Assembly: GCA_017305715.1 (NCBI GenBank)
Contig: JAFKKG010000020.1
Span: 124,001-188,000 of the forward strand
Length of the DNA: 64,000 bases
From: Hyphomicrobiales bacterium
GTDB lineage: Bacteria > Pseudomonadota > Alphaproteobacteria > Rhizobiales > Xanthobacteraceae
Reading direction: 5' to 3'
Both the position numbers and the translations under genes were made by a program. The notes under the pieces were generated by a model that saw nothing but the letters and a program-made list of their open reading frames with translations, made no database searches and was not told the origin of the DNA. Below, piece after piece: positions 33,839 to 45,227 of the stretch (its first letter is position 1; every line of letters begins with the position of its first letter).

Positions 33839-34498
33839 TCAGCTGCGCTGCGCAGATAACGCCCCCAGAAATGCCTCCACACTGGGCAGAATGTTTTTCA
33901 CGATGACGTCGACGCCCTCGGCGGTCGGGTGCAGTCCGTCCGGCTGATTGAGCTTGGCCTCGGCGGCAACCCCTTCGAGGAAAAAAGGATACAGCGGCAC
34001 GCCGAAGGATTTCGACAGATCCGGATAGATCGCGTTGAAGCGGGCGGCGTATTCGCTGCCATAATTCGGCGGCGCCAGCATCCCGCACAGCAAGACCGCG
34101 ATCTTGCGGGCCTTCAGCCGCGTCAGGATGTCGCTCAGCGCCGCGCGGCTGATGTCGGGATTGGTGCCGCGCAGGGCGTCGTTGGCGCCGAGTTCGAGGA
34201 TCACGGCCTCGGTTCCGTCAGGCACCGACCAGTCGAGCCGGTCGCGGCCGCCCGATGTGGTGTCGCCGGACACCCCGGCATTGATCATATCGACCTTTAT
34301 CCCTTTGGCTTCCAACGCCTTTTGCAGACGGACGGGGAACGCCGCGGTGGCCGGCAGACCATAGCCTGCGCTCAGGGAATCGCCGAGCACGACCATCTTG
34401 ATGGGCTTGGCAGGGCTGGCCGCCGGAGTCTGCGCAAAAACCGTCTGTGTCGTCATCAAGGCCATAATCAACACGAGTATGTGCACGAACATGCCCAT
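33839..34498 (-). CDS. SGNH/GDSL-type esterase (TesA-like arylesterase)
   Basis: Periplasmic lipase-like esterase or thioesterase. A signal peptide is visible at residues 1-23 (HILVLIMALMTTQTVFAQ). The catalytic serine is in VVLGDSLSAGYGL, the GxND block is LELGANDAL, and the Asp-His pair is in DGLHPTAEG. Start 34498 is chosen because the signal peptide begins there; upstream codons would collide with the divergent gene's start. Length is 219 residues. It is divergent from an ABC exporter, as tesA is from ybbAP in E. coli. Confidence 0.9.
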   Translation of the reverse strand: MGMFVHILVLIMALMTTQTVFAQTPAASPAKPIKMVVLGDSLSAGYGLPATAAFPVRLQKALEAKGIKVDMINAGVSGDTTSGGRDRLDWSVPDGTEAVILELGANDALRGTNPDISRAALSDILTRLKARKIAVLLCGMLAPPNYGSEYAARFNAIYPDLSKSFGVPLYPFFLEGVAAEAKLNQPDGLHPTAEGVDVIVKNILPSVEAFLGALSAQRS

Positions 34499-34541
34499 CC
34501 GGCCCTCGACCCCGGCGGCGGAATTGCCATATGACCGATCC

Positions 34542-35261
34542 ATGGACAGTCTCATCGAACCCTCTTCACTGACCGGCCTCGAGCCGGACACCATTTCAAT
34601 ATCCAACGTCAATCTTTCGCTCGGCACGGGCGCGGCACGCGTTCATATCCTGAAAGATATCAGCCTTCGTGTGGCACAGGGCGAAGCGATCGGCCTGATC
34701 GGTCCGTCAGGCTCGGGAAAGTCGACCTTGCTGATGGTGATGGCGGGGTTGGAGCGGCCTGACAGCGGAGAGGTGGTGGTGGGCGGCACGCCGTTCAATG
34801 CCCTCGACGAGGACGCCCTCGCCCGTTTCCGCGGCCGCCAGGTCGGCATCGTGTTCCAATCGTTCCATCTGATCCCGACCATGACCGCGCTGGAAAACGT
34901 CGCGGTGCCGCTGGAGCTCGCCGGCAATCCCGACGCGGCGGCGCGCGCGGCCCAGGAACTGACCTCGGTCGGACTCGGCGATCGCCTGCATCATTATCCG
35001 ACGCAACTCTCCGGCGGCGAGCAACAGCGCGTCGCGCTCGCCCGCGCGCTGGCGCCGGACCCGGCCATTCTGGTGGCGGACGAGCCGACCGGCAATCTTG
35101 ACGAGACGACCGGCAGGCAGATCGTCGACCTGCTCTTCACCAAGCATTCCGAACGCGGCATGACGCTGGTGCTGGTGACGCACGACACCTCGCTGGCGCA
35201 GCGCTGCGACCGCGTGGTGCGGCTGCGCTCGGGCAAGATCGACGGACACTCCGTTTCATGA
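34542..35261 (+). CDS. ABC transporter ATP-binding protein (YbbA/LolD-like)
   Basis: ATPase subunit of a MacB/LolCDE-type complex that probably extracts a lipophilic or envelope substrate. Walker A is GPSGSGKSTLL, the signature is LSGGEQQRVALARAL and Walker B is ILVADEPTGNLDE. Length is 239 residues. Start MDSLIEPSSL at 34542. The stop overlaps the permease start by 4 bases (ATGA), so the two are translated together. Confidence 0.94.
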   Translation: MDSLIEPSSLTGLEPDTISISNVNLSLGTGAARVHILKDISLRVAQGEAIGLIGPSGSGKSTLLMVMAGLERPDSGEVVVGGTPFNALDEDALARFRGRQVGIVFQSFHLIPTMTALENVAVPLELAGNPDAAARAAQELTSVGLGDRLHHYPTQLSGGEQQRVALARALAPDPAILVADEPTGNLDETTGRQIVDLLFTKHSERGMTLVLVTHDTSLAQRCDRVVRLRSGKIDGHSVS

Positions 35262-37828
35262 CCATGACGCTGCAAGCCGCCGGCGGCAGCCGCGCGTCAT
35301 CACTGGCGCTGCGCTATGCGTTTCGCGAAATGCGCAGCGGCCTGCGCGGCTTCTACGTGTTCATCGCCTGCATCGCGCTCGGCGTGATGGCGATCGCCGG
35401 TGTCGGCTCGGTCGCCGCCAGCCTCAGCGAAGGCCTGAGCCGCGAAGGCCGGACCCTGCTGGGCGGCGACGTCGCGTTCTCGCTGATCCAGCGCGAGGCC
35501 ACACCGGAAGAACTCGCCGTGCTGCGCGCCCGCGGGCAGGTGTCGGTCGCGGCCGCCTTGCGCGTCATGGCCCGCAGCGGCGACGGCAGGCTGGCGCTGG
35601 TCGAACTCAAGGCGGTCGATGGCACCTACCCGATGCTCGGGGAGCTGGCGCTCGATCCCAAAATGCCGGTTGCGGATGTGTTTGCGGAGCGCGACGGCGC
35701 GTTCGGCGCGGCGGTGGATTCCACCTTGCTGGCGCGGCTCGATCTCAAGCTCGGCGACCGCATCAGCATCGGTAGCGCCAATTATCAGATCCGCAGCGTG
35801 GTCGTGGCCGAGCCGGACAAGCTGGCCGGCAATGTCGGGCTTGGGCCGCGCTTCCTCGCCAGCGAGGCCAGCCTGCGCGCGACCGGATTGTTGCAGCCCG
35901 GCAGCCTGGTGCGCTGGATCTACCGCCTGAAACTGCCGGACAGCGCATCCGACGAGCGCGCCGCGGACCAGGTGATCGACAGTGTGCGGGCCGCGTTGCC
36001 GGAAGCCGGCTGGTGGATTCGCAGCCGCAGCAATGCCTCGCCACAACTCGAGCGCACCATCAGCCGCTTCACCCAGTTCCTGACGCTGGTCGGCCTCGCA
36101 GCCCTTCTGGTCGGCGGTGTCGGCGTCGCCAACGCCGTCAAGAGCCATATCGATCGCCGCCGCGACGTCATCGCCTCGTTCAAGGCGCTCGGCGCCACCG
36201 GCCGCGACGTCTTTACGATCTATCTGACGCAGGTGGTCGTGCTCGCCGGCATCGGCTCCATCATCGGGCTGGCCGCCGGCGCGGCGCTGCCGTTCGTCAT
36301 CGTCGGCGTGTTCGGCAAGCTCCTGCCGCTGCCGGTGATCCCCGCGCTGCATGCGGGCGAACTCGCGTTGTCTTTCATCTACGGCCTGCTCACCGCGCTC
36401 GCCTTCGGCCTGTGGCCGCTCGGCCGGGTGCACGACGTGCCGGTTGCGGCGCTGTTCCGCGAGGAGGTCGCCCGCGAATGGCATCGCCCGCGCTGGAGCT
36501 ATCTCGTCCTGATGGCGGCCGTGGTCGCGCTGCTGGTCGCGGTCGCGATCGGCCTGGCCTACGACAAGCGGGTGGCGGCGATCTTCGTCGCATCATCGGT
36601 CGCGGTGTTCGCACTGCTGCGCGGCGTCGCCGCCGGTCTGATGGCGCTGGCGCGCCGGCTGCCGCGATCGCGCATCACCATGCTGCGGCTGGCGATTGCC
36701 AACATCTACCGGCCGGGCGCGCTGACTCCCTCGGTGGTGATGTCGCTCGGCCTTGGCCTGGCGGTTCTCGTCACCATCACCCAGATCGACGGCAATCTGC
36801 GCCGGCAATTCCTGGCCGCGCTGCCGGACCGCGCGCCCTCGTTCTATTTCATCGACATCCCGACCTCGGAGGCCGACCGCTTCGGCGCCTTCCTCAAGCA
36901 GACCGCGCCGCAGTCTACCGTGGAGGATGTGCCGATGCTGCGTGGACGCATCGTGGCAGCCGGCGGCGTCAGGGCGGACGAACTCAAGCCGACCAAGGAC
37001 ACCGAATGGGTGCTGCAGAGCGACCGCGGCCTGACCTACACCGCCGACGTACCGAAGGGCTCCAAGGTGGTCGAAGGCGATTGGTGGGCTCCGGACTATA
37101 GCGGTCCGCCGCTGGTCTCGATGGAGAAGAAGATCGCCGACGGGATGAAGCTCAAGATCGGCGACGAGATCGTCGTCAATGTGCTGGGCCGCGACATCCC
37201 GGCGAAGATCGCCAATCTGCGCAACGTCGACTGGCAGGGCCTCGGCATCAATTTCGTCCTGGTGTTCTCGCCCAACGCCTTCAAGGGCGCGCCGCACACC
37301 CATGTTGCCACCCTGTCCGAGGGGCACCCCGATCCGGCCGGCGACGCCCGGATCATCAAGCAGGTCGCCGACGCGTTTCCGATGGTCACCAGCGTGCGGG
37401 TCCGCGAGGCGCTGGATACCGTCGGGACCGTCATCACCAACCTCACGCTTGCGATCCGCGGCGCCAGCGCGGTGACGCTGATCTCGGCCATCCTGGTGCT
37501 CGGCGGCGCGCTTGCCGCCGGCCATCGCCACCGGGTCTACGACGCCGTGATCCTGAAGACCCTGGGCGCGACCCGGGGGCGGCTGCTCGGTGCCTACGCG
37601 CTGGAATACATGATGATCGGGCTCGCCACCGCGGTGTTCGGCGTGATCGCAGGCTCGGTCGCGGCCTGGCTGATCGTGACCCGGCTGATGACCCTGAGCT
37701 TCATCTGGCAGGCCGGCAGCGCCGCCGGCGTGGTCGCCGCCGCCCTGGTCGTCACCGTGGGGCTCGGACTCGCCGGGACGTTGCTCGCCCTGAACCAGAA
37801 GCCGGCCAGCGTGTTGCGAAATTTGTGA
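35258..37828 (+). CDS. ABC transporter permease, FtsX family (YbbP-like)
   Basis: Large permease of 856 residues. A first membrane segment at about residues 28-48 is followed by a MacB-type periplasmic domain, then three segments near 265-375 (FLTLVGLAALLVGGVGVANAV is the FtsX mark). Further segments follow near 410-470, then a second periplasmic domain, and the last three segments lie at about 730-845. This matches the YbbP layout. With the preceding ATPase it forms a full exporter beside a TesA-like esterase; substrate unknown. Confidence 0.92.
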   Translation: MTMTLQAAGGSRASSLALRYAFREMRSGLRGFYVFIACIALGVMAIAGVGSVAASLSEGLSREGRTLLGGDVAFSLIQREATPEELAVLRARGQVSVAAALRVMARSGDGRLALVELKAVDGTYPMLGELALDPKMPVADVFAERDGAFGAAVDSTLLARLDLKLGDRISIGSANYQIRSVVVAEPDKLAGNVGLGPRFLASEASLRATGLLQPGSLVRWIYRLKLPDSASDERAADQVIDSVRAALPEAGWWIRSRSNASPQLERTISRFTQFLTLVGLAALLVGGVGVANAVKSHIDRRRDVIASFKALGATGRDVFTIYLTQVVVLAGIGSIIGLAAGAALPFVIVGVFGKLLPLPVIPALHAGELALSFIYGLLTALAFGLWPLGRVHDVPVAALFREEVAREWHRPRWSYLVLMAAVVALLVAVAIGLAYDKRVAAIFVASSVAVFALLRGVAAGLMALARRLPRSRITMLRLAIANIYRPGALTPSVVMSLGLGLAVLVTITQIDGNLRRQFLAALPDRAPSFYFIDIPTSEADRFGAFLKQTAPQSTVEDVPMLRGRIVAAGGVRADELKPTKDTEWVLQSDRGLTYTADVPKGSKVVEGDWWAPDYSGPPLVSMEKKIADGMKLKIGDEIVVNVLGRDIPAKIANLRNVDWQGLGINFVLVFSPNAFKGAPHTHVATLSEGHPDPAGDARIIKQVADAFPMVTSVRVREALDTVGTVITNLTLAIRGASAVTLISAILVLGGALAAGHRHRVYDAVILKTLGATRGRLLGAYALEYMMIGLATAVFGVIAGSVAAWLIVTRLMTLSFIWQAGSAAGVVAAALVVTVGLGLAGTLLALNQKPASVLRNL

Positions 37829-38070
37829 CAATTTGTAGCGGCGCAAACGCCGCGTTAACGCTGCGTTTGCCTGGGAATGGCTAGCTAGAGCGACATTCAG
37901 CCGCGCGTGGAAGCTTGCAGCGAATGTGTTAGTTTCCCACATACGAGCTTGGGACAGAGGCCGGTTTGATGACGCAAAATTAATGTCAGCAAATCGTGAC
38001 TTCTGGGCTAAATAACTAACCGGCGTCGCAACCCCTTGCGCACCACCGGGCAACCAACGGGAATTCGACC

Positions 38071-38862
38071 ATGTCGGACCTAGACCGTAACTACGCTTCT
38101 CCTTTCGGCCGGGCCGCCGGGCGCGTCGATGCCGCGGCCGTCGACGCTGGTCTGCGCGCCTACATGTTGCGCATCTACAATTACATGTCGATCGGCCTGG
38201 CCATCACCGGCCTCGCGGCGCTCGGCGTCTATATGGCGGCGGTGACTCCGGATCAGTCGGCCGGCGTCGCCAAATTCGGCAGGGAGTTCCTGACGCCGTT
38301 CGGCTACGCGATGTATGTCAGCCCGCTGAAATGGCTGTTCATGCTCGCGCCGCTGGTGATGGTGTTCGCGATCTCGTTCGGCATCAACCGGCTGCGGCCC
38401 GCGACGGCGCAGATGCTGTTCTGGGCCTTCGCGGCGCTGATGGGCGTCTCGCTGTCGTCGATCTTCCTGGTATATACGCACACCTCGATCGTGCGGGTGT
38501 TCTTCATCACCGCGGCCTCGTTCGGCGCACTGAGCCTCTACGGCTACACCACCAAGCGTGACATGACCGGCATGGGCTCGTTCCTGATCATGGGCCTGTT
38601 CGGCATCATCATCGCGAGCGTGGTCAACATCTTCCTCGCGAGCTCGATGCTGCAGTTCATCGTCTCCGTGGTCGGCGTGCTGGTGTTCGCGGGCCTCACC
38701 GCCTACGACACCCAGCGGCTGAAGAACGACTACATCTACGGCTATGCCTCGCAGGGTGGTGACATTGCGGAGCGTGCGGCGATCACCGGCGCACTTTCGC
38801 TCTACTTGAACTTCATCAATCTGTTCACGCTGCTGCTGCAGCTGCTCGGCCAGCGCGACTAG
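38071..38862 (+). CDS. Bax inhibitor-1/YccA family membrane protein
   Basis: Seven predicted membrane helices in 263 residues, a soluble N-terminus of about 35 residues and the family mark FAGLTAYDTQRLKNDY near the C-terminus. The family includes pH-gated calcium leak channels and FtsH regulators; the specific role here is unknown. The 242 bases upstream are noncoding and should hold the promoter; I see no clear boxes in them. A good terminator follows. Confidence 0.94.
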   Translation: MSDLDRNYASPFGRAAGRVDAAAVDAGLRAYMLRIYNYMSIGLAITGLAALGVYMAAVTPDQSAGVAKFGREFLTPFGYAMYVSPLKWLFMLAPLVMVFAISFGINRLRPATAQMLFWAFAALMGVSLSSIFLVYTHTSIVRVFFITAASFGALSLYGYTTKRDMTGMGSFLIMGLFGIIIASVVNIFLASSMLQFIVSVVGVLVFAGLTAYDTQRLKNDYIYGYASQGGDIAERAAITGALSLYLNFINLFTLLLQLLGQRD

Positions 38863-38888
38863 CGCTGAACGCGCCAGCCCGAGAATTG

Positions 38889-38921
38889 AAGCCCCGGCCT
38901 TGGCGCCGGGGCTTTTCTTTT
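38889..38921 (+). terminator. Rho-independent terminator after the Bax inhibitor-1 gene
   Basis: AAGCCCCGGC and GCCGGGGCTT form a 10-bp stem with a 6-base loop and are followed by a T-rich tract (TTTTCTTTT). It lies 26 bases after the stop. Confidence 0.92.
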
Positions 38922-38948
38922 GCGGCCGGCAAAAATAGTCTGCTCTTC

Positions 38949-39479
38949 ATGACCGCACCCGAGATCAGACCCGCCGCCGAGGCCGACCTTCCCTTCGTCA
39001 CCGAGATCTACGAGCACGCGGTGCGCTACGGCACCGCGACCTTCGAATTGATCCCCCCCGACCTTGCCGAGATGACGAGGCGGTTCCGGACGCTGATGGA
39101 CGGGGGCTTTCCCTATTTCGTCGCCGCGATCGACGGCAGGGTGATCGGATATGCCTATGCCGGCCCCTACCGGCCGCGGCCGGCCTATCGGTTCTCGGTG
39201 GAGAATTCCGTCTACCTGCAGCCGGCGATCCACCGGCGCGGCATCGGCTTGATGCTGATGGAGCGGCTGATCGCCGAATGCGAAGCGCGGGGCTACCGGC
39301 AGATGATCGCCGTGATCGGCGATTCGGCCAACGCCGGCTCGATCGGCGTCCACACCAGGACCGGATTCCAGATGATCGGCACGCACCCGAATGTCGGCCT
39401 CAAATTCGGACGCTGGCTCGACACGGTGATGATGCAGCGCGCGCTCGGCGCGGGTGGCACGACTGTCCCGGCTTCATAG
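38949..39479 (+). CDS. GNAT acetyltransferase, phosphinothricin acetyltransferase-like
   Basis: Likely N-acetyltransferase acting on an amino-acid-like amine. The N-terminal IRPAAEADLPFVTEIYEHAV, FVAAIDGRVIGYAYAGPYRPR and the acetyl-CoA site HRRGIGLMLMERL are as in the Pat/Bar subgroup, as is the end GFQMIGTHPNVGLKFGRWLD. Length is 176 residues. Start MTAPEIRP at 38949. Substrate is not shown by sequence; related enzymes in this group often act on methionine derivatives. Confidence 0.87.
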   Translation: MTAPEIRPAAEADLPFVTEIYEHAVRYGTATFELIPPDLAEMTRRFRTLMDGGFPYFVAAIDGRVIGYAYAGPYRPRPAYRFSVENSVYLQPAIHRRGIGLMLMERLIAECEARGYRQMIAVIGDSANAGSIGVHTRTGFQMIGTHPNVGLKFGRWLDTVMMQRALGAGGTTVPAS

Positions 39480-39555
39480 CCAGATTCAAGCTTCGGAGCC
39501 CGCCGCATCGCAGCCGATCAGCGAAGCAAAATCCGGCGATTAACGCGCCGCCGGC

Positions 39556-39581
39556 CCCGGATGCCGCTTCGCTCATCCGGG
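39556..39581. repeat. Short dispersed hairpin repeat
   Basis: CCCGGATG and CATCCGGG form an 8-bp stem around CCGCTTCGCT. It lies between the convergent GNAT and DUF2794 genes and may help termination. Confidence 0.6.
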
Positions 39582-39594
39582 CGACAGGCTTGCG

Positions 39595-39966
39595 CTACAC
39601 CACCGCCAGCTTGCGGTCGATCGCCAGCAGCACGCGCTCGAGTTCGTGGCCGCGGCGCAGGATCAGCCCGGTCGCCGAGATCACGCTGTACATGCCCTGC
39701 TTGCGCGCCAGCCGCGGATCCTTCTCGATGCGATAGATCGGCACTTCGGAGGCGCGGCGGAACACCGAGAACACCGCGCGGTCCTTCAGGAAATCGATGG
39801 CGTAATCGCGCCATTCCCCATCGGCGACCATGCGGCCGTACAGATTGAGGATGCGATTGAGTTCCAGGCGATTGAACGTCACGCGATTAGGTTGCGGGCT
39901 CGCAGTGGCGGTGCGCGCCACTGCGCGACTCTCGCTTGGATCCGTGTCCTCCGACATCGAGCTCAT
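39595..39966 (-). CDS. DUF2794 domain-containing protein
   Basis: Small conserved alphaproteobacterial protein of unknown function, 123 residues. The disordered N-terminus (MSSMSEDTDPSESRA) is followed by the domain with TFNRLELNRILNLYGRMVA, EWRDYAIDFLKDRAVFSVFR and PLYRIEK-like IYRIEKDPRLARKQG. Start 39966 is chosen because upstream codons of the open frame are encoded by a dispersed repeat. Confidence 0.87.
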   Translation of the reverse strand: MSSMSEDTDPSESRAVARTATASPQPNRVTFNRLELNRILNLYGRMVADGEWRDYAIDFLKDRAVFSVFRRASEVPIYRIEKDPRLARKQGMYSVISATGLILRRGHELERVLLAIDRKLAVV

Positions 39967-39985
39967 CGAGCGCCTCCTGTCATCT

Positions 39986-40034
39986 CGGGCATGATCTTGC
40001 TCCGAAAACCGGTCCCCCTCTTTCGGGATCATGA
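39986..40034. repeat. CATGATC-type dispersed repeat
   Basis: CGGGCATGATC, then CCGAAAACCGG, then TTTCGGGATCATGA. The outer GCATGATC and GATCATG arms pair and the middle carries an AAACCGG core. From memory this is one of the commonest short repeats in Bradyrhizobium genomes. It lies directly upstream of the DUF2794 gene. Confidence 0.7.
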
Positions 40035-40217
40035 CAATGGCATGATCGCGCTAACCGCCGGACACCGCAAGGGGACTTTGAAATTGCGCCGGAAACCGCG
40101 ACGGATTGTCCAGGCCGGCGGGGAAATACCGAGTCACGGGAACGTTAGTAGAATCATATTGCTGCCCCACTTCCGCCCATCGCCCGCCCCGCTGGCTTGC
40201 GACAAGAAAGTTCTGCG

Positions 40218-40336
40218 TTGACCCGGTCCTTTCGGTTCCGGATTCCTCAGCCCCCAGCCCCCCGGGGCCGTCGGGATCGGGTCTGTTCGCAGGGGAGTTT
40301 TCCCCGACACTGGGCCAACGAGAGTTGGTCCTTTTT
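40218..40336 (+). ncRNA. Possible structured small RNA with its own terminator
   Basis: This stretch lies in a 480-base gap between two minus-strand genes. GACCCGGTCC (40220-40229) can pair with GGATCGGGTC (40274-40283), 10 bp including one G-U pair. Next come a tight hairpin GGGGA-GTTT-TCCCC (40292-40305) and a terminator hairpin with TTTTT at the end. A TTGACC at 40218 could instead be a -35 box for a shorter transcript. No protein frame is convincing. I could not match it to a known RNA family; it lacks the SRP RNA core motif. Confidence 0.35.
40313..40336 (+). terminator. Rho-independent terminator in a gene-free gap
   Basis: GGCCAAC and GTTGGTC(C) form a 7-bp stem, one pair being G-T, closed by a GAGA loop and followed by TTTTT. 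No plus-strand gene precedes it for over 800 bases, which is the main reason to suspect a small RNA. Confidence 0.7.
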
Positions 40337-40449
40337 CGTTTTGGGAATGCCGTTCAAGCAAGTGCCGCGCGACTCTGAGTTCGCCGCGGCATCGTGGCCT
40401 TCAGCTTAAAATCGTCGATATCGCCACCCGGATGCAGCGCAGTGCGGAC

Positions 40450-41211
40450 TTAGCGTAGCGCCGTGTAGGCCGCGCCCAGCATGGGGCCGGGCTTCTCGCG
40501 ATTGCCGTCCTGAACATAAACGACCGCGGCATCGACGCCATCGCGCGAAATATTCTCCAGCGGGACCGTCCAGCTTCCGGAACTGCCGTTCCAGTCCCCG
40601 ACCTTCAGGATATTGCGCACCACATTGTAGTAGGTGACCTGGCGGCCGCGATTTTCGCCGCGGCCGATCGAGATCGGCACCGCCTTCGAGACCGAGCAAA
40701 TCCAGACTTCGCCGTGTCCTGGTGTAGCCGCCTTGCTCGCCGCGACGGACACGTTGATCTGCTTGCCGGACAACGTCATCGTCACCGGCACCGACATCAC
40801 GCCTGTGGTCTTCTGCGTGTTCTGGATCGCACTATCGATGGCGGCACGATCGCTGCCGATCACGTTCGCCGAACCGTTGACGATCACCTGCGGCGTGTAG
40901 ACGTCGCGATCGCCCCGCATCTGCGAATAGGCCTTCTGGCGCGCACTGAAGCGCGAATCCGCCAGCGTATCCTTCCAGCCGAGATAGTCCCAATATTCGA
41001 TCGGCATGCTGAGCGCGATCACATTGGGATCCTTGGCGAGCTCGCCGATGATCTGGTCGGCCGGCGGGCACGACGAGCAGCCTTGCGAGGTGAACAGCTC
41101 GACGACCGCGCGCGGGTCGGCATGAGCGGGGCGGATCATCGCGACGATGGCACATACGCCAAGCGCACTCGACCATCGCGAAATCGAACTATAGGCCATC
41201 ATCGCTGTCAT
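40450..41211 (-). CDS. DUF1223 thioredoxin-like secreted protein
   Basis: Exported protein of unknown function with a thioredoxin-like fold. The signal peptide ends near PAHA-DPRAVVELF. The redox-like motif SQGCSSCPPADQ lies at about residues 42-53, followed by YWDYLGWKD and YTPQVIVNG, all hallmarks of DUF1223. Length is 253 residues. It lies downstream of acnA on the same strand with a 220-base gap that holds a repeat. Confidence 0.9.
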   Translation of the reverse strand: MTAMMAYSSISRWSSALGVCAIVAMIRPAHADPRAVVELFTSQGCSSCPPADQIIGELAKDPNVIALSMPIEYWDYLGWKDTLADSRFSARQKAYSQMRGDRDVYTPQVIVNGSANVIGSDRAAIDSAIQNTQKTTGVMSVPVTMTLSGKQINVSVAASKAATPGHGEVWICSVSKAVPISIGRGENRGRQVTYYNVVRNILKVGDWNGSSGSWTVPLENISRDGVDAAVVYVQDGNREKPGPMLGAAYTALR

Positions 41212-41378
41212 ACTGCGAACCGGTCCCGGCGATTTCCATCCGTAATTGTACGAGGCATGATTTGATCCCTAAGAACGCGCGCCCCAGACGCCAAGAAAGC
41301 GGCCCTTTCATAGGCCGCCTTCCTTCCGCTCGCTACTCACGTCGCAGTGAGGCATCGATCACAAATCCGCGTTTCAAA

Positions 41379-41417
41379 GCGTTTTCAAGCGAATACCGTT
41401 TCGCCTGACGAAAACGC
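41379..41417. repeat. GCGTTTTC-type dispersed palindrome
   Basis: GCGTTTTC and GAAAACGC are perfect 8-base arms around AAGCGAATACCGTTTCGCCTGAC without its last base. It lies 14 bases past the acnA stop and could act in 3'-end formation of acnA mRNA. Confidence 0.65.
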
Positions 41418-41430
41418 ATCAAAACCCAAC

Positions 41431-44151
<2,721 letters not shown>

Positions 44152-44263
44152 GTGAGGAAATCCCAATTCTCAGTTATACCCGGCAAAGGGTATTTAAACA
44201 CCGTCAGCGGGGCTGGCGCACCGGCTTGCGGCCGCCGATTGTGTGCTGCATCAAGTTCCGGGC

Positions 44264-44282
44264 TTATAGAATCTTTCTAGAT
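44264..44282. promoter_or_regulatory. Irr-box (ICE)-like inverted repeat between acnA and ccmA
   Basis: TTATAGAATCTTTCTAGAT contains the perfect inverted repeat TAGAA-TCT-TTCTA. This resembles the iron control element bound by Irr in Bradyrhizobium (TTTAGAA-N3-TTCTAAA, from memory). It lies 113 bases upstream of acnA and 96 bases upstream of the divergent ccmA. Iron control of acnA is expected from published work on the genus; control of ccmA would be new. Confidence 0.45.
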
Positions 44283-44377
44283 GCGCCGCCACAACCACAA
44301 GCGTGCGGGAGCATTGCACGACCCAAAAATTCTGATGCGGTACCCCAAGGTTTTCTGAAGGGCCGTGACGAGGCAAG

Positions 44378-44980
44378 ATGCGGCTCTCAGGACGTCAGAT
44401 CGACTGTGTGCGGGGCGGACGCGAGGTGTTTTCCGGCCTCGATTTCGCGGCCGCCTCGGGCCAGGCCTTGGCCGTGGTCGGCCCGAACGGATCCGGCAAG
44501 ACCTCCCTGCTGCGGCTGATCGCGGGCTTGCTGGCGCCGGCAGGCGGATCGGTCGTCCTCGAAGGCGGCGCGGACGAACTGACGCTGCCCGAACAGGCCC
44601 ATTATCTCGGCCACCGCGATGCCCTCAAACCCGCGCTCAGCATTCTGGAGAACCTCATTTTCTGGCGGGATTTTCTTGGCGGGGACGCCGGCGATCTCCG
44701 CGACAGCCTCGCCAGGGTCGGGCTTTCCCACGCCACGCATCTGCCGGCCGCGTATCTGTCGGCCGGCCAGCGGCGGCGGCTGTCGATCGGCCGGCTGCTC
44801 GCGGTGCGGCGGCCGGTGTGGCTGCTGGACGAACCGACCTCGGCGCTCGATGCCGCCGGGCAGGATCTGTTCGCCGCCCTGATGCGCGACCACCTTTCCG
44901 GCGGCGGCATCATCATCGCCGCCACCCATGCCCCGCTCGGGATCGAAGCGATGGAATTGCGGATGGGAGGCAAGGCGTGA
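44378..44980 (+). CDS. ccmA: Haem exporter ATP-binding protein CcmA
   Basis: ATPase of the CcmABCD haem-handling complex for cytochrome c maturation (CycV in older Bradyrhizobium naming). Walker A is [13 protein letters not shown], the signature reads [14 protein letters not shown] and Walker B is [12 protein letters not shown]. Length is 200 residues, short as usual for CcmA. First gene of ccmABCDG; a 248-base spacer with a repeat separates it from ccmB. Confidence 0.96.
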   Translation: MRLSGRQIDCVRGGREVFSGLDFAAASGQALAVVGPNGSGKTSLLRLIAGLLAPAGGSVVLEGGADELTLPEQAHYLGHRDALKPALSILENLIFWRDFLGGDAGDLRDSLARVGLSHATHLPAAYLSAGQRRRLSIGRLLAVRRPVWLLDEPTSALDAAGQDLFAALMRDHLSGGGIIIAATHAPLGIEAMELRMGGKA

Positions 44981-45021
44981 AACTGCGCCAGCATCTCTCG
45001 CCGCGCTCAGTTCTCACCGTT

Positions 45022-45165
45022 CCCTCCCCCCTTGCGGGGGAGGGTCAGGGAGAGGGGTATCCCACAACGCGCTCTCTCGGTCGGACCTCGAACAACAGGC
45101 GCGCCTCTCGAACACCATTTCCGGTGCCACCCCTCTCCCCCGCCCTCCCCCGCAAGGGGGGAGGG
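45022..45165. repeat. 144-bp inverted-repeat element between ccmA and ccmB
   Basis: The left end CCCTCCCCCCTTGCGGGGGA and the right end, ending GCAAGGGGGGAGGG, are near-perfect inverted copies about 35 bases long. Each end is itself a hairpin. The middle is unrelated sequence without a frame. It looks like a small nonautonomous palindromic element lodged inside the ccm operon. Confidence 0.75.
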
Positions 45166-45227
45166 AGCGAGTTGCGCTCGCTGCCAGATCATCGCTCATC
45201 ATCCGGCACGATGCAGAGAGATTTCCC

